DNA from: Acetofilamentum sp.
Lineage (GTDB): Bacteria; Hydrothermota; 32-111
Length of the DNA stretch: 64,000 bases
Direction of reading: 5' to 3'
Assembly: GCA_020721805.1 (NCBI GenBank)
Contig: DYMB01000004.1
Coordinates: 43,616 to 107,615, forward strand
The stretch's first letter is position 1; every line of letters begins with the position of its first letter. The notes under the pieces are model-generated. The model was not told the origin of the DNA. It worked only from the letters and a program-made list of their open reading frames with translations, and did not search any database. Positions 47,798 through 56,832 of the stretch are shown here, piece by piece. Made by a program: the position numbers and the translations under genes.

Positions 47798-48796
47798 TCA
47801 TCGAAAAAAGGTAATTTCAATTCTTCTGTTCTTTTCCCGGTTTTCTTTCTTCTCATTATCTTAAAGGTTCATCGTTTCTCCAAAGCCTTTAATAAAGATT
47901 CTTTCTTCCGAAATACCGTTCTCAACGAAAAATTCCCTAACCGTTTCACATCTCTTTTCGGTTAAAATCAAATTATCCTTCGCTTTACCTGAATCATCAG
48001 TGAAAGATTTTATTTTGATTTTAAAATCCGGATAATCTTTCAGTATTGTTATTATCTTAAAAAGTTCTTCAAAAGAGTTTTTCTCAAGAACCGATCCATT
48101 CTTTTTAAATTTTATTGAATAAAAATTTTTAGTTAAATTCTCTTCAAGAATGAAAATATTCAAAACCGTTGTATCATTATTTCCCATTGTTACAATTTTT
48201 GTTAGAGGAATATGGTTGTCGTTAGGAAAGATGTGGAGATCGCACGATCCTTCCTTACCTGAAATTGTGAATATATCTTTTAATGAATCATATCATATTC
48301 AAGATCATAATAATTCTTACCATTTGAGGCTTCCATTTTTACAGGTAAAGGTTCTAAGGTTTTAAAATCAAGTACTTTTAACTTTAAATTATATTTTCTT
48401 ATAAAGGAGTAAAATAAAATATTTTTACAGTTGTGGATTCACTTTTTATTTCTATTCTTTCCTGAATAGGTATCATTTCATCGGAGAGAATTTTTATATT
48501 ATATTTTCCTTTTTTTAATTTTATTTTTTTGTTGCCTTCCTCTATGAAATATTTTTTGTTTTCAACGAATAAAAGAGCATCAACATCTTCATCATCATAT
48601 TCGTTTATTAAATTTATCACCAAAAACCCTTCGTTATTTTTTTGAGAGAAAAAGCCAAAAGGGGAGGAAAGAAGGTTAGAGAAAATATTCCCCCCATAAC
48701 CGATCAAATACTCGTAAGATTCGATCTTTCCCAACCCCCCCATAAATGATATGACAAAAAGAAAAAAATTAAAGTAAAAATATTTTTTCTTTTCAC
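47798..48796 (-). pseudogene. OmpA-family lipo/outer-membrane protein, multiply frameshifted
   Basis: Reading on the minus strand, a GTG at 48796 behind a leaderless-type promoter opens a signal peptide (KRKNIFTLIFFFLS). The frame slips at a run of seven G (48735-48741), then encodes a PEGA-like region to a stop at 48399. A second frame continues (LKVLDFKTLEPLPVKME) to a stop at 48280, and a third carries the OmpA-C domain (KIKSFTDDSGKAKDNLILT, then RCETVREFF and GISEERIFIKGFGE). TAA at 47861 interrupts this last domain, beyond which the frame still reads REKNRRIEITFF to a TGA at 47798. Three frameshifts and one nonsense codon in about 333 codons show decay, unless the assembly is wrong. Confidence 0.88.
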
Positions 48797-48803
48797 AAAA
48801 ATT

Positions 48804-48831
48804 ATTTTACAAGAAAACTTTTTTTTGTCAA
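48804..48831 (-). promoter_or_regulatory. Promoter of the OmpA-type pseudogene (leaderless type)
   Basis: Minus strand consensus TTGACA (48831-48826), 16-base spacer, TAAAAT (48809-48804), seven bases to the GTG at 48796, no SD. The promoter is still intact although the gene is broken. Confidence 0.6.
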
Positions 48832-48896
48832 TAAGTTATTTTTATTTTACACAAAAATTTTCAAATAGGATTCTATCGATAATTTATTGTAGAGTA

Positions 48897-48924
48897 TTGA
48901 CAAATAGAGCAAATTCAATATAAT
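48897..48924 (+). promoter_or_regulatory. Promoter of rpsU operon
   Basis: Consensus TTGACA (48897-48902), 16-base spacer, TATAAT (48919-48924), then a leader of about 28 bases with AAGGAAGGTG before the ATG at 48959. Leadered, unlike most operon heads here. Confidence 0.8.
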
Positions 48925-48958
48925 CTTTAAAAATTTAAAAGAAGGAAGGTGATTTTTA

Positions 48959-49153
48959 ATGCCAGGTGTTAAATTAAGAGATGGTGAATCTTTTGATGGT
49001 GCTTTAAAAAGATTTAAAAGATTATGTGAAAGGGCTGGTATTTTAAGTGAAATAAAACAGCATCAATTTTATGAAAAACCCAGCGAAATCAAAAAAAGGA
49101 AAAAGATAGAGGCAAGAAGAAAAAGTCTTCGTTCCAGTAAAATAAAGGATTAA
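48959..49153 (+). CDS. rpsU: 30S ribosomal protein bS21
   Basis: A 64-residue basic protein: [20 protein letters not shown] near residue 4, [18 protein letters not shown], then a Lys/Arg-rich tail. Length and motifs are typical of bS21, which helps the 30S subunit initiate on leadered mRNAs. It heads an operon with cvpA and mutS2 and has its own strong promoter and SD. Confidence 0.96.
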   Translation: MPGVKLRDGESFDGALKRFKRLCERAGILSEIKQHQFYEKPSEIKKRKKIEARRKSLRSSKIKD

Positions 49154-49159
49154 ACGAAG

Positions 49160-49624
49160 ATGAATTTGGTCGATATAGTATCATCGACTATAATTCTAAT
49201 TTCTTTAATAGTAGGTTTTTTTCAAGGTATTCTAAAACCTGTTGGTTATATTTTCGCCATATTATTTTCTTTTTTATTTTCTTATAAATATTATCTGGAC
49301 ATATCCGTATTTTTGAAAAGATTTTTAAAATTGGATGGTGGACTTTTATCAATAATCTCATTTGTTTTTACTTTTTTATTGATTTTTGGGGCAATGATTT
49401 TAATTGTTCTTATTCTTATAAATATTCTAAAAAAGACTCCACTGATGATTTTTGATAAAATCGCTGGTGTATTTGTGTGGGGTATTATTACACTTTTAAT
49501 TATCGGTTTTATTTTAAACCTTTTAAACGATTTAAAATTTAGCAAAGAATTATCTCTACTCTTAGATGGAAGTTTTATTTTTAAATTATATAAAATCTTA
49601 ATTCATACCAGATACGCAAAATAA
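49160..49624 (+). CDS. cvpA: CvpA family membrane protein
   Basis: A 154-residue protein with four membrane spans. The N-terminal NLVDIVSSTIILISLIVGFF and GILKPVGYIFAI fit the CvpA/colicin V production family, and GVFVWGIITLLIIGFIL forms the last span. It starts six bases after rpsU. Its cellular role is unclear; membrane homeostasis and biofilm roles are reported for relatives. Confidence 0.82.
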   Translation: MNLVDIVSSTIILISLIVGFFQGILKPVGYIFAILFSFLFSYKYYLDISVFLKRFLKLDGGLLSIISFVFTFLLIFGAMILIVLILINILKKTPLMIFDKIAGVFVWGIITLLIIGFILNLLNDLKFSKELSLLLDGSFIFKLYKILIHTRYAK

Positions 49625-49632
49625 GCAAAAAA

Positions 49633-51936
49633 ATGTTAGAAAGTTTTAAAGAGAGGGAAATATTAGAGATTCCATTGATCATTGAAGAGTTTAAAAAACA
49701 CTCTCTTTTAGAGTTGACTAAAAAAAAGTTTGATAGTTTAGTTTATCTCGAATCAACTGAAGAATATTACAGGATAAAAGAAAAAATATCAAACTATTCT
49801 TCAAAAATCTTTCAAAGATTACATTTTGATGGTTTTAAAAGCATAGATAAAATATATGAAAAAATTGAAACAAAAAAAGGTTTTCTGGAAGAAAATGATC
49901 TTAAAGAGATAAAAAATTCTTTTGATTACTCTTTAAATTTTAGTGGACTCGATAAAAATTTCTTCAAAAGTTTTTTTTACTTTGAAATTGATTTGAAAGA
50001 AATAAAAACTTTTAGAGATTATCTTTATAATCTTTTAGACAAAGAGGGAAAAATAAAAGATGATGCATCGTTGAGACTTAAAGAGATAAGAGAGAGGATA
50101 AATAATGTGATAGCATCACAGGATAGAATCCTTTCAAAAATTTTAAAAAAGTATGAAAAGTTTTTGACAGAGAAAAATATTACAATAGTTGACAACAGAT
50201 TGGTTTTACAGGTGGATATTCATTTTAAAAATAAAGTTGAGGGTGTTTTCCATTCTTTTTCGAATACAAAAAAGAGTATTTTCATAGAACCAGAGGAACT
50301 TGTCTTTTTGAACAATAATCTTGGAGAGTTAAGGGAGGAAGAAAAGATTGAGATGGATAGGATTCTTGACGAAATAAAATTAAAAATCCTATCGATTTCA
50401 TCCTTAACATCAATTATAGGTGATTTCATCCCAACAGTGGATTTTATCAATTCTATACTGCTTTTTATGCATCAATATGATGCCAGTTATATATACATAG
50501 ATAATGATATTGAACTTTTTAATGTTTATCATCCTATTATAAAAAGATCAAAAGGAAAGGATGCTAAACCTTTCAACATAAAGATTCAAAAAGGGAAATC
50601 CCTTATGATAACGGGTCCCAATATGGGAGGAAAAACAGCAGTGCTTAAAACAACAGGGGTTTGTGCAATACTTGTAAAAATGGGTCTTCCAATATGTGCC
50701 AATGAATTTTCAAAAATAAGATTTTACGATAACATTTTTTGTGATATAGGAGATGAACAATCTTTGGTCGATGGGGTCTCCTCCTTCGCTTCACATGTTT
50801 TTAATTATAAAAGATTTGTGGAAAATTCAAATGAAAATTCTTTGATACTTCTTGATGAAATTGGAACCGGAACATCTATTTCTGAAGGAACAGCCTTCTC
50901 CATTTCTCTGATAAATCATTTTCTTGAAAAAAATGTTACCGTAATTTTTACAACACATTATGATACCATAAAAGATTTTGCTTTAAAAAATGAAAAGATA
51001 ATCTGCTCTTCTATGAAATATGATTATGAAAAAAATATTCCATTCTATGAACTTGAATATGATTCCATTGGACAATCTGGAATGTTCTTTCTTTTAAAAA
51101 GGTATGATTTCCCTGAAAAAATTATTAAGGAAAGTTATAATCTTGCTGGAAAAGATTTTGTTGATTACATCGATCTTGTTAGAGAGTATAAAATTAAACT
51201 TGATGAACTGGATAAACTTAAACAAAAATATGATCTCTTGACAAGAAGTCTTGAAAAAATTAAAGAAATAAATGAAAGGGAAGCGAAGGAATATCAAGAG
51301 AAAAAAGCGGAGATTTTAAAAGAGTATAGAAAAAAATTGAAAGAGGAAATAGCAGTTTTAAGATCGGAATTTGAACTCACTTTAAAAAGAATAAAAGAAG
51401 AGGAAAACTATGAAAAACATATCAAAGAGTTTAAAACTCTCATAAATGAGAAAGAAAAAAATATACCTGTTTTCGATAGAGAACTTTTTTTTGATGATAC
51501 TCTTAAAATAAAAGAAAAGGATCTCGTAAAACTTAAAAATGGAGTAGAGGGGATCGTTGAAAAGGTTGATGGGATTAATGTTGTTATTGATGTGAACGGT
51601 GTCAAGTTGAAAACCTCATTGAGTAATGTAATCTATAAACTTGAAGGTCAGAAGGAGAAGAAAAAAATTTATAGTTTTTATGAAGAATCAAATGATATTA
51701 TAGATTTAAGAGGTAAATTTCTTGATGATGCTATGGAAGAACTCGATAGGTTCATTTTACAAGCAAAAAGTTCTCTTATTAAAAGAATAAAAATAATCCA
51801 TGGACATGGTAAAGGAATTTTAAAAGAAAACATAAGATCCTATTTAAAAAATTTAAAATTTATAAAAAGATTCTATCCTGCAGAAATACAGGATGGTGGT
51901 GATGGTGTAACGATCGTTGAATTTGAAGATTATTGA
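49633..51936 (+). CDS. mutS2: Endonuclease MutS2
   Basis: A 767-residue protein. The core has Walker A TGPNMGGKTAVLKTTG near residue 325, then DIGDEQSLVDGVSSFASH and LILLDEIGTGTS (Walker B), with FTTHYDTIK. A long coiled-coil clamp (about 515-605) leads to a KOW-like strand and a C-terminal Smr nuclease domain with IDLRG near residue 691 and IHGHGKG near 719. It has no N-terminal mismatch-recognition domain, as expected for MutS2. It acts in recombination control or ribosome-collision rescue in characterised species. No SD precedes the ATG. Confidence 0.95.
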   Translation: MLESFKEREILEIPLIIEEFKKHSLLELTKKKFDSLVYLESTEEYYRIKEKISNYSSKIFQRLHFDGFKSIDKIYEKIETKKGFLEENDLKEIKNSFDYSLNFSGLDKNFFKSFFYFEIDLKEIKTFRDYLYNLLDKEGKIKDDASLRLKEIRERINNVIASQDRILSKILKKYEKFLTEKNITIVDNRLVLQVDIHFKNKVEGVFHSFSNTKKSIFIEPEELVFLNNNLGELREEEKIEMDRILDEIKLKILSISSLTSIIGDFIPTVDFINSILLFMHQYDASYIYIDNDIELFNVYHPIIKRSKGKDAKPFNIKIQKGKSLMITGPNMGGKTAVLKTTGVCAILVKMGLPICANEFSKIRFYDNIFCDIGDEQSLVDGVSSFASHVFNYKRFVENSNENSLILLDEIGTGTSISEGTAFSISLINHFLEKNVTVIFTTHYDTIKDFALKNEKIICSSMKYDYEKNIPFYELEYDSIGQSGMFFLLKRYDFPEKIIKESYNLAGKDFVDYIDLVREYKIKLDELDKLKQKYDLLTRSLEKIKEINEREAKEYQEKKAEILKEYRKKLKEEIAVLRSEFELTLKRIKEEENYEKHIKEFKTLINEKEKNIPVFDRELFFDDTLKIKEKDLVKLKNGVEGIVEKVDGINVVIDVNGVKLKTSLSNVIYKLEGQKEKKKIYSFYEESNDIIDLRGKFLDDAMEELDRFILQAKSSLIKRIKIIHGHGKGILKENIRSYLKNLKFIKRFYPAEIQDGGDGVTIVEFEDY

Positions 51937-51946
51937 ATAGGCAGGG

Positions 51947-51974
51947 TTGACTTGTTGTGGTAATTTTGTATAGT
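51947..51974 (+). promoter_or_regulatory. Promoter of thiamine pyrophosphokinase gene (leaderless type)
   Basis: TTGACT (51947-51952), 16-base spacer, TATAGT (51969-51974), six bases to the ATG at 51981, no SD. It lies in the 44-base gap after mutS2. Confidence 0.66.
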
Positions 51975-51980
51975 TTGAGT

Positions 51981-52601
51981 ATGAAAAACTCTAAGGAAGT
52001 AATTCTTGTCGGTAATGGTGAAAATCTATGTTCAAATAAAATAATAAAACAATTTAAAAAAGTGGTTGCACTTGATGGTGGTTATAAGTATATTGGTGAA
52101 GATTCTTTGATAGAGGTTGTGATCGGTGATTTTGACTCAATGGATTTAAAAAAAATACCCTCAAAAATAAAAAAGTTGAAATTTCCCAAAAAGAAAGATT
52201 TTTCGGATCTTGAACTTGGCATCATCTATTCTATTGAAAATGGTTATGATAACATTTATGTAACAGGTGTAACCGGAACAAGGATGGATCATTTTTACAC
52301 CTCAATTATGCTTCTAAAAAAATATAGTGATAAAAACATTCACATACTTACGAAGACTGAAGATATATTTTTGTTGAAACATAATATCCTTTATACTTTT
52401 AAAGGTATGAGAGGTAAAAGGGTCTCCTTTTTTTCTATAAGTAAAAAAAGTTCCGGTATCGATTCTTCTGGGCTGGAATATGAATACGATGATGATGAAC
52501 TTTTATTTGAAATCCCTATAGGGTTAAGCAACAATTTTAGAAAAAATAAGGTATTTTTTAAATTCAAAAAAGGAATGATTCTATGCTTTTTAGAAATTTA
52601 A
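51981..52601 (+). CDS. thiN: Thiamine pyrophosphokinase
   Basis: A 206-residue protein: VALDGGYKYI near residue 30, VVIGDFDSM, KKKDFSDLELGIIYSIENG and VTGVTGTRMDHFYTSIMLL are the substrate-binding motifs of the family. It makes thiamine diphosphate from thiamine and ATP, the cofactor used by the POR encoded at 24928-27901. ATG 51981 is chosen over an upstream GTG that overlaps the promoter. It overlaps the next gene by 19 bases. Confidence 0.9.
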   Translation: MKNSKEVILVGNGENLCSNKIIKQFKKVVALDGGYKYIGEDSLIEVVIGDFDSMDLKKIPSKIKKLKFPKKKDFSDLELGIIYSIENGYDNIYVTGVTGTRMDHFYTSIMLLKKYSDKNIHILTKTEDIFLLKHNILYTFKGMRGKRVSFFSISKKSSGIDSSGLEYEYDDDELLFEIPIGLSNNFRKNKVFFKFKKGMILCFLEI

Positions 52602-55153
52602 TTTTTATACTCTTTCTTTTTTCTTTTGTTTTTGGAAATATATCTGAAGATGACAATAGTATAATTGTGGAAACGAGTAAAAATTTTGGGTTTGATTTAA
52701 AGGATTTTAATTTTAAAAAAGATTTTCTTGTTAACGATTCTTTCTCTTTTTCATTAGCCGATACACTTTTGAACGATCCACTTTTACTTGTAAAAAAAAG
52801 GGAATTCTATATAGATTCTGTCGTTGAACTTAAATTTTACAAAAACAAACAGAATGATTTTGGGAAGATAAAAGATCCGTTTGAACTGATCAAAACATAC
52901 GATAAAAATGTAAACCAGATCTTACGAGAAGATATAAGAATAAATGTTCAAGACGGAAAAAACATTTTACAGGTAATTCCATTATTTTTTTTTGATGAGT
53001 CTCTTTCCTTTATCTATAAAGGTAAGATAGAACAATCTATGGGATTATTTATCGATACTAACAATTTTACCGTTGATTCACTTATAACACATTGTCACAA
53101 CATTGATCCCGACTTTGAAAAAATAAAAATTTTGACTGAAAATTTAAAAAAAAGATTGGTTGAATTTTATACAGAAGGGTTACTTTATCCGATAGATACA
53201 ATGATAGAAAATTTTAGGTTGGTAATCGGTGATGTGAGTTCAAACACATATTATGATGAATACGATTTTATAATTGATCTCGGGGGTGATGACAAATATA
53301 TCAATTGTGCTGGAGTAGTCTATCCTTATACGAACAGGTTGAAATTTATAGTTGATTTTGATGGTAATGATCAGTATCTTTCCACTGATAGTTTCAGGGT
53401 TTCCTATGGTAGTATAAATGGTGTCTCAATAGTTTATGATCTTGCGGGCGAGGATATCTATAGAAGTTCAAATTTTTCTCTTGGAAGCGCTTTCATAGGT
53501 TATTCACAACTACATGATCAGAATGGAAACGATTTTTATTCTTCTGGATTTTTTTCTCAGGGTGCTGGATTCTTTGGAAGAGGTGAACTGATAGATGGGT
53601 TTGGTAACGATATATATTATTCTTCAGCATTTTCGCAAGGGTTTGGTTTTGTGAAAGGTGTTGGTATAACGATCGATTCGTCGGGTGATGATTATTATAT
53701 GTCTGGAAATTTTTTTAAACATTCTCCATTGCTTGAAAACGATTATCTGTCGATGAGTCAGGGATTCGGTTTTGGCTTGAGACCAAGAACTTGTGGAGGC
53801 TTTGGAATTCTTCTGGATTATTCGGGAAACGATAACTATTTTTCGTCAGTTTTTGGACAGGGAGCAAGTTATTGGCATAGTCTCGGTTTACTTTATGATT
53901 TTGAAGGAAACGATTATTATTCATCAGCAGAATACGCTCAGGGAGCTGGAATCCATCTTTCAGTGGGTGGGCTTTTCGATTATTCTGGTGATGATATGTT
54001 CTTTTCGAGGTACGGACCTTCACAGGGTGAAGGGCATGATTTCTCTTATGGTATTCTTATAGATCAGAAGGGTGATGATAATTATACCGTTTCTGGAGGA
54101 CAGGGTGTTGGGCTCAACAACTCTGTTGGTATATTACTTGATAAAAAAGGTAACGATTCTTACTATACAAGAGAAAAACTCGCAAATGGAGATGCCAACG
54201 AATCGAGGGGATTTTCAGGAATAGGCTTGTTCATCGATTCCGAAGGAAAAGATTTTTATTCGAGAAATGGAAGTAAAGATTCTATAAAATGGATCAACAA
54301 ATACTATGGTTATGGAGTTGATGTGGGTTTTGTTGAAGAGAAAAAAAATGTTGATACTTTCAACATATCTTCAAATTTAACGATAGAAAAATTGTTTAAA
54401 ATTTCTTCTGAATGGGCGGTAAGGGAGAACAGTTTCAAGGTTAACAAAGCAAGAAAGATACTTTTGGAAAGAGAGAATGAGGCTGTTGATTATATATTAA
54501 AAAATAAGATTTCAACCGATAATGGACTTGAACTTGAAGCGATAAAATATGTTTTTCAGAATTCCTCGTTTAAATCAAAAAATAAACTTCTTGAAAGTTT
54601 TAATAACTCTGACAAAAAAACAAAGAAAAATATAATTTATATTCTTTCCCAGATTAAATATAACAATTCTTTTAATCTTTTAAAAGAGAATGTTTGTAGC
54701 TTGGATAAAAAGATAAAAGAACTATCCATATATGCTATAGGAAACCTTGATACCATAATCGATCTATCATTTTTAAAAGAACATTTTTTTGAAAAGGAGT
54801 ACAGGATAAAGGTCGAAATACTTGAAGCTTTAAGAAAACATAAATTCGATATGGTTGAATTTTTTGTAAAAAGATTATCAAGAGAGGATGACAGAGTTGT
54901 AAGAGAGGCGATTTCAAATTATCTTTCAGAATTTCCTTCCACTTTGAAATATCTTTCAAAAAATGAGAATTTAAAATATTATGAAGAGTTTATAACAGTT
55001 TACAGGATAATCACAAAAGATGATAATTCTTATCTTGTTGGACTTTATAAAGATTTTCTTTTAAAGATATCCAAATTTGATAAAATGGATAATATATCTA
55101 TAAAAGGTTTAAAGAAAAAAATTTTTTCAATTATCGAAAAGTATAAAGACTGA
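52583..55153 (+). CDS. Exported protein with 12 GxDxY repeats and HEAT-like C terminus
   Basis: An 856-residue protein. A signal peptide (FRNLIFILFLFSFVFGN) is followed by about 210 residues without recognised motifs. Residues 230-560 hold twelve copies of a repeat of about 27 residues with a core G-[DNEK]-D-x-[YF], usually followed by SS, then QGxG and a hydrophobic pair plus Asp (for example GNDFYSSGFFSQGAGF). Residues about 600-830 form HEAT-like helical pairs (IYILSQI, LSIYAIGNLD, EILEALRKHK, REAISNYLSE). No enzyme motif is seen. The Asp/Asn/Gly-rich turns resemble calcium-binding or beta-solenoid repeats, but they do not match the RTX nonapeptide. It is translationally coupled to thiN. 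Confidence 0.8.
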   Translation: MLFRNLIFILFLFSFVFGNISEDDNSIIVETSKNFGFDLKDFNFKKDFLVNDSFSFSLADTLLNDPLLLVKKREFYIDSVVELKFYKNKQNDFGKIKDPFELIKTYDKNVNQILREDIRINVQDGKNILQVIPLFFFDESLSFIYKGKIEQSMGLFIDTNNFTVDSLITHCHNIDPDFEKIKILTENLKKRLVEFYTEGLLYPIDTMIENFRLVIGDVSSNTYYDEYDFIIDLGGDDKYINCAGVVYPYTNRLKFIVDFDGNDQYLSTDSFRVSYGSINGVSIVYDLAGEDIYRSSNFSLGSAFIGYSQLHDQNGNDFYSSGFFSQGAGFFGRGELIDGFGNDIYYSSAFSQGFGFVKGVGITIDSSGDDYYMSGNFFKHSPLLENDYLSMSQGFGFGLRPRTCGGFGILLDYSGNDNYFSSVFGQGASYWHSLGLLYDFEGNDYYSSAEYAQGAGIHLSVGGLFDYSGDDMFFSRYGPSQGEGHDFSYGILIDQKGDDNYTVSGGQGVGLNNSVGILLDKKGNDSYYTREKLANGDANESRGFSGIGLFIDSEGKDFYSRNGSKDSIKWINKYYGYGVDVGFVEEKKNVDTFNISSNLTIEKLFKISSEWAVRENSFKVNKARKILLERENEAVDYILKNKISTDNGLELEAIKYVFQNSSFKSKNKLLESFNNSDKKTKKNIIYILSQIKYNNSFNLLKENVCSLDKKIKELSIYAIGNLDTIIDLSFLKEHFFEKEYRIKVEILEALRKHKFDMVEFFVKRLSREDDRVVREAISNYLSEFPSTLKYLSKNENLKYYEEFITVYRIITKDDNSYLVGLYKDFLLKISKFDKMDNISIKGLKKKIFSIIEKYKD
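53279..54258 (+). repeat. Twelve tandem GxDxY protein repeats, about 81 bases each
   Basis: Within the preceding gene the motif occurs as GDDKY, GNDQY, GEDIY, GNDFY, GNDIY, GDDYY, GNDNY, GNDYY, GDDMF, GDDNY, GNDSY and GKDFY. Spacing is 25-31 residues, most often 27, with one 46-residue interval between repeats six and seven. The DNA copies have diverged, so the array is old. Confidence 0.85.
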
Positions 55154-55498
55154 AGCTATAGCGTAATTTTTTTCATGTGATATGGATAATGATATTTCCT
55201 TTATATAATATTTTTTCGCTAATTTTTCACTTATTTTTATCTCCGGTTTTCCACTGATATCATTCAAAATCGAAAGATCCTTCCAATCGAGTTCTGAACC
55301 GATACCGGTTCCAAGAGCTTTGGAAAACGCCTCTTTTGCAGCCCATTTTCCAGCAAGAACAGTATATTCTATTTCAATTCCTTCAACCTGTTCTAATTCG
55401 TATTCTGTAAATATCCTTTTTTTAAAATCTTCATTTTTTGAAAATTTTTCTTTTATTCTATTTATATCGATTATATCTATACCAGTTGAAATTTTCAT
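55127..55498 (-). CDS. acpS: Holo-[acyl-carrier-protein] synthase
   Basis: A 123-residue protein beginning MKISTGIDIIDINRIKE, with GKWAAKEAFSKALGTG (catalytic Glu) near residue 53 and SISHEKNYAIASV at the end, all AcpS motifs. It transfers phosphopantetheine to ACP. The ATG at 55498 overlaps the murJ stop as ATGA and fits the family start; an in-frame start 18 codons upstream would lie inside murJ. Its 3' end overlaps the repeat-protein gene by 27 bases. Confidence 0.94.
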   Translation of the reverse strand: MKISTGIDIIDINRIKEKFSKNEDFKKRIFTEYELEQVEGIEIEYTVLAGKWAAKEAFSKALGTGIGSELDWKDLSILNDISGKPEIKISEKLAKKYYIKEISLSISHEKNYAIASVFILFDN

Positions 55499-56832
55499 AT
55501 TCTGTTCAAATAACTTTTTAATTTTAGAAAAAGGTATAAAGCGTTGATCCAATATGATATTGAAGTTGCAAGTGCTATACCACCTATGTTAAATTTAGGT
55601 ACCAGGATAATGTTCAAAAGAATGTTCAAAATCATAGAAAATGTTGAAATGAATAGGGGAGTTCTTGTATTTAGAAGTGAATAAAAACTTTTAACAAAAA
55701 CCTGTATTATTCCCATAGGTATGAGTCCGAGAGTGTAATAGATAAAAGGAGTTGAAGTTAATTCGACGGATCTTTGAGTGAATACTCCCCTCTGATAAAC
55801 TATTCTTATTATATCTTTTGAAAATATTATAAAAATTAATGTTATGGGTAAAAGTATCAGTATGTTCAAATATAAGCCTTTTTTTATAAAACCTTTGAAA
55901 TTTTCTTTTGAGGTGTAAACATTCTTTTCGGAAATATAGGGATGTAACACCTTTGATATAGCTATAGAAAAAATTGCAAATGGTAGATCTATCAGAAGGA
56001 AAGAAAAATGTAATGCTGATATTGCACCTGTGCCAAGAAGGGATCCTACTATTCTATCAATATAGATCGCACTTTTTTCGATAAAACTTGTAAATATAAT
56101 TGGGAGAAATAAAAGAAAAGATTTTTTCATCCTTTCATCTTTAAAGGAAATGAAGAATCTATATTTAATGGGTAATTTTTTCAGGCCTAAAAGTAAAATA
56201 GCACTTTGAAGTATAACGCCAACAAGCACCGAGAAAGAGATCGTGTAAATAGGGTATTTTTTAAAGAATATTGGAATGGAGATTATCATAACTATGTTGA
56301 AAATAACAGGTGAAATATTGTAAAGAGTAAATTTTTTAAAACTCTCAAGAAGTGTCCCCATAAAGGAGTAGAGTGTTATAAAAAACATATATGGCAGAAT
56401 CAGATATGTAATTTTCAAAGATATCTGGTAAGTTTCAGAATCAAAACCGGGTGCAAGTATTTTTAAAATGAAGGGTGAGAGTATATAAAGGATGATTGTT
56501 CCCGCTAAAGATAAAATGGAAACGGTTGTAAAAACATTTGAGAGATAGGAGTTGCCTTCAGATTCCCCCTTTTCCCTTTCCCTTATATACATAGGTAGAA
56601 AAACTGATTCAGCCACTCTTTCACCAAGTATCCTTCTAAAGAAATTCGGTAACAGAAATGCAACAAGAAAACCATCCATAATTTTGCTTGTTCCAAGAAA
56701 TGCTGAATAGACAACTTCTCTGAAAAAGCCGGAAATCCTTGAAATGCCTATAAATATTGATGTTGAAAGGACCGATCTTAGAAATTTGCTTTTAAATTTC
56801 TCTAACAATGATGATCGAAGTTTTTTCATCAT
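55495..56832 (-). CDS. murJ: Lipid II flippase MurJ
   Basis: A 445-residue protein with about 12-13 membrane spans. STSIFIGISRISGFFREVVY near residue 24 and FLLPNFFRRILGE near 60 are the conserved MurJ/MviN starts, and VYQRGVFTQRS is the later family motif. It is shorter than most MurJ (about 510 residues), probably missing the last one or two spans. It flips the peptidoglycan precursor. It overlaps the upstream gene by 41 bases and acpS by four. Confidence 0.93.
   Translation of the reverse strand: MMKKLRSSLLEKFKSKFLRSVLSTSIFIGISRISGFFREVVYSAFLGTSKIMDGFLVAFLLPNFFRRILGERVAESVFLPMYIREREKGESEGNSYLSNVFTTVSILSLAGTIILYILSPFILKILAPGFDSETYQISLKITYLILPYMFFITLYSFMGTLLESFKKFTLYNISPVIFNIVMIISIPIFFKKYPIYTISFSVLVGVILQSAILLLGLKKLPIKYRFFISFKDERMKKSFLLFLPIIFTSFIEKSAIYIDRIVGSLLGTGAISALHFSFLLIDLPFAIFSIAISKVLHPYISEKNVYTSKENFKGFIKKGLYLNILILLPITLIFIIFSKDIIRIVYQRGVFTQRSVELTSTPFIYYTLGLIPMGIIQVFVKSFYSLLNTRTPLFISTFSMILNILLNIILVPKFNIGGIALATSISYWINALYLFLKLKSYLNRI

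Noticed and set aside
48735-48741. Phase-variable switch at the G7 run of the OmpA-type gene
   Set aside because: Two further frameshifts and a nonsense codon mean that changing the G run alone could not restore the gene.
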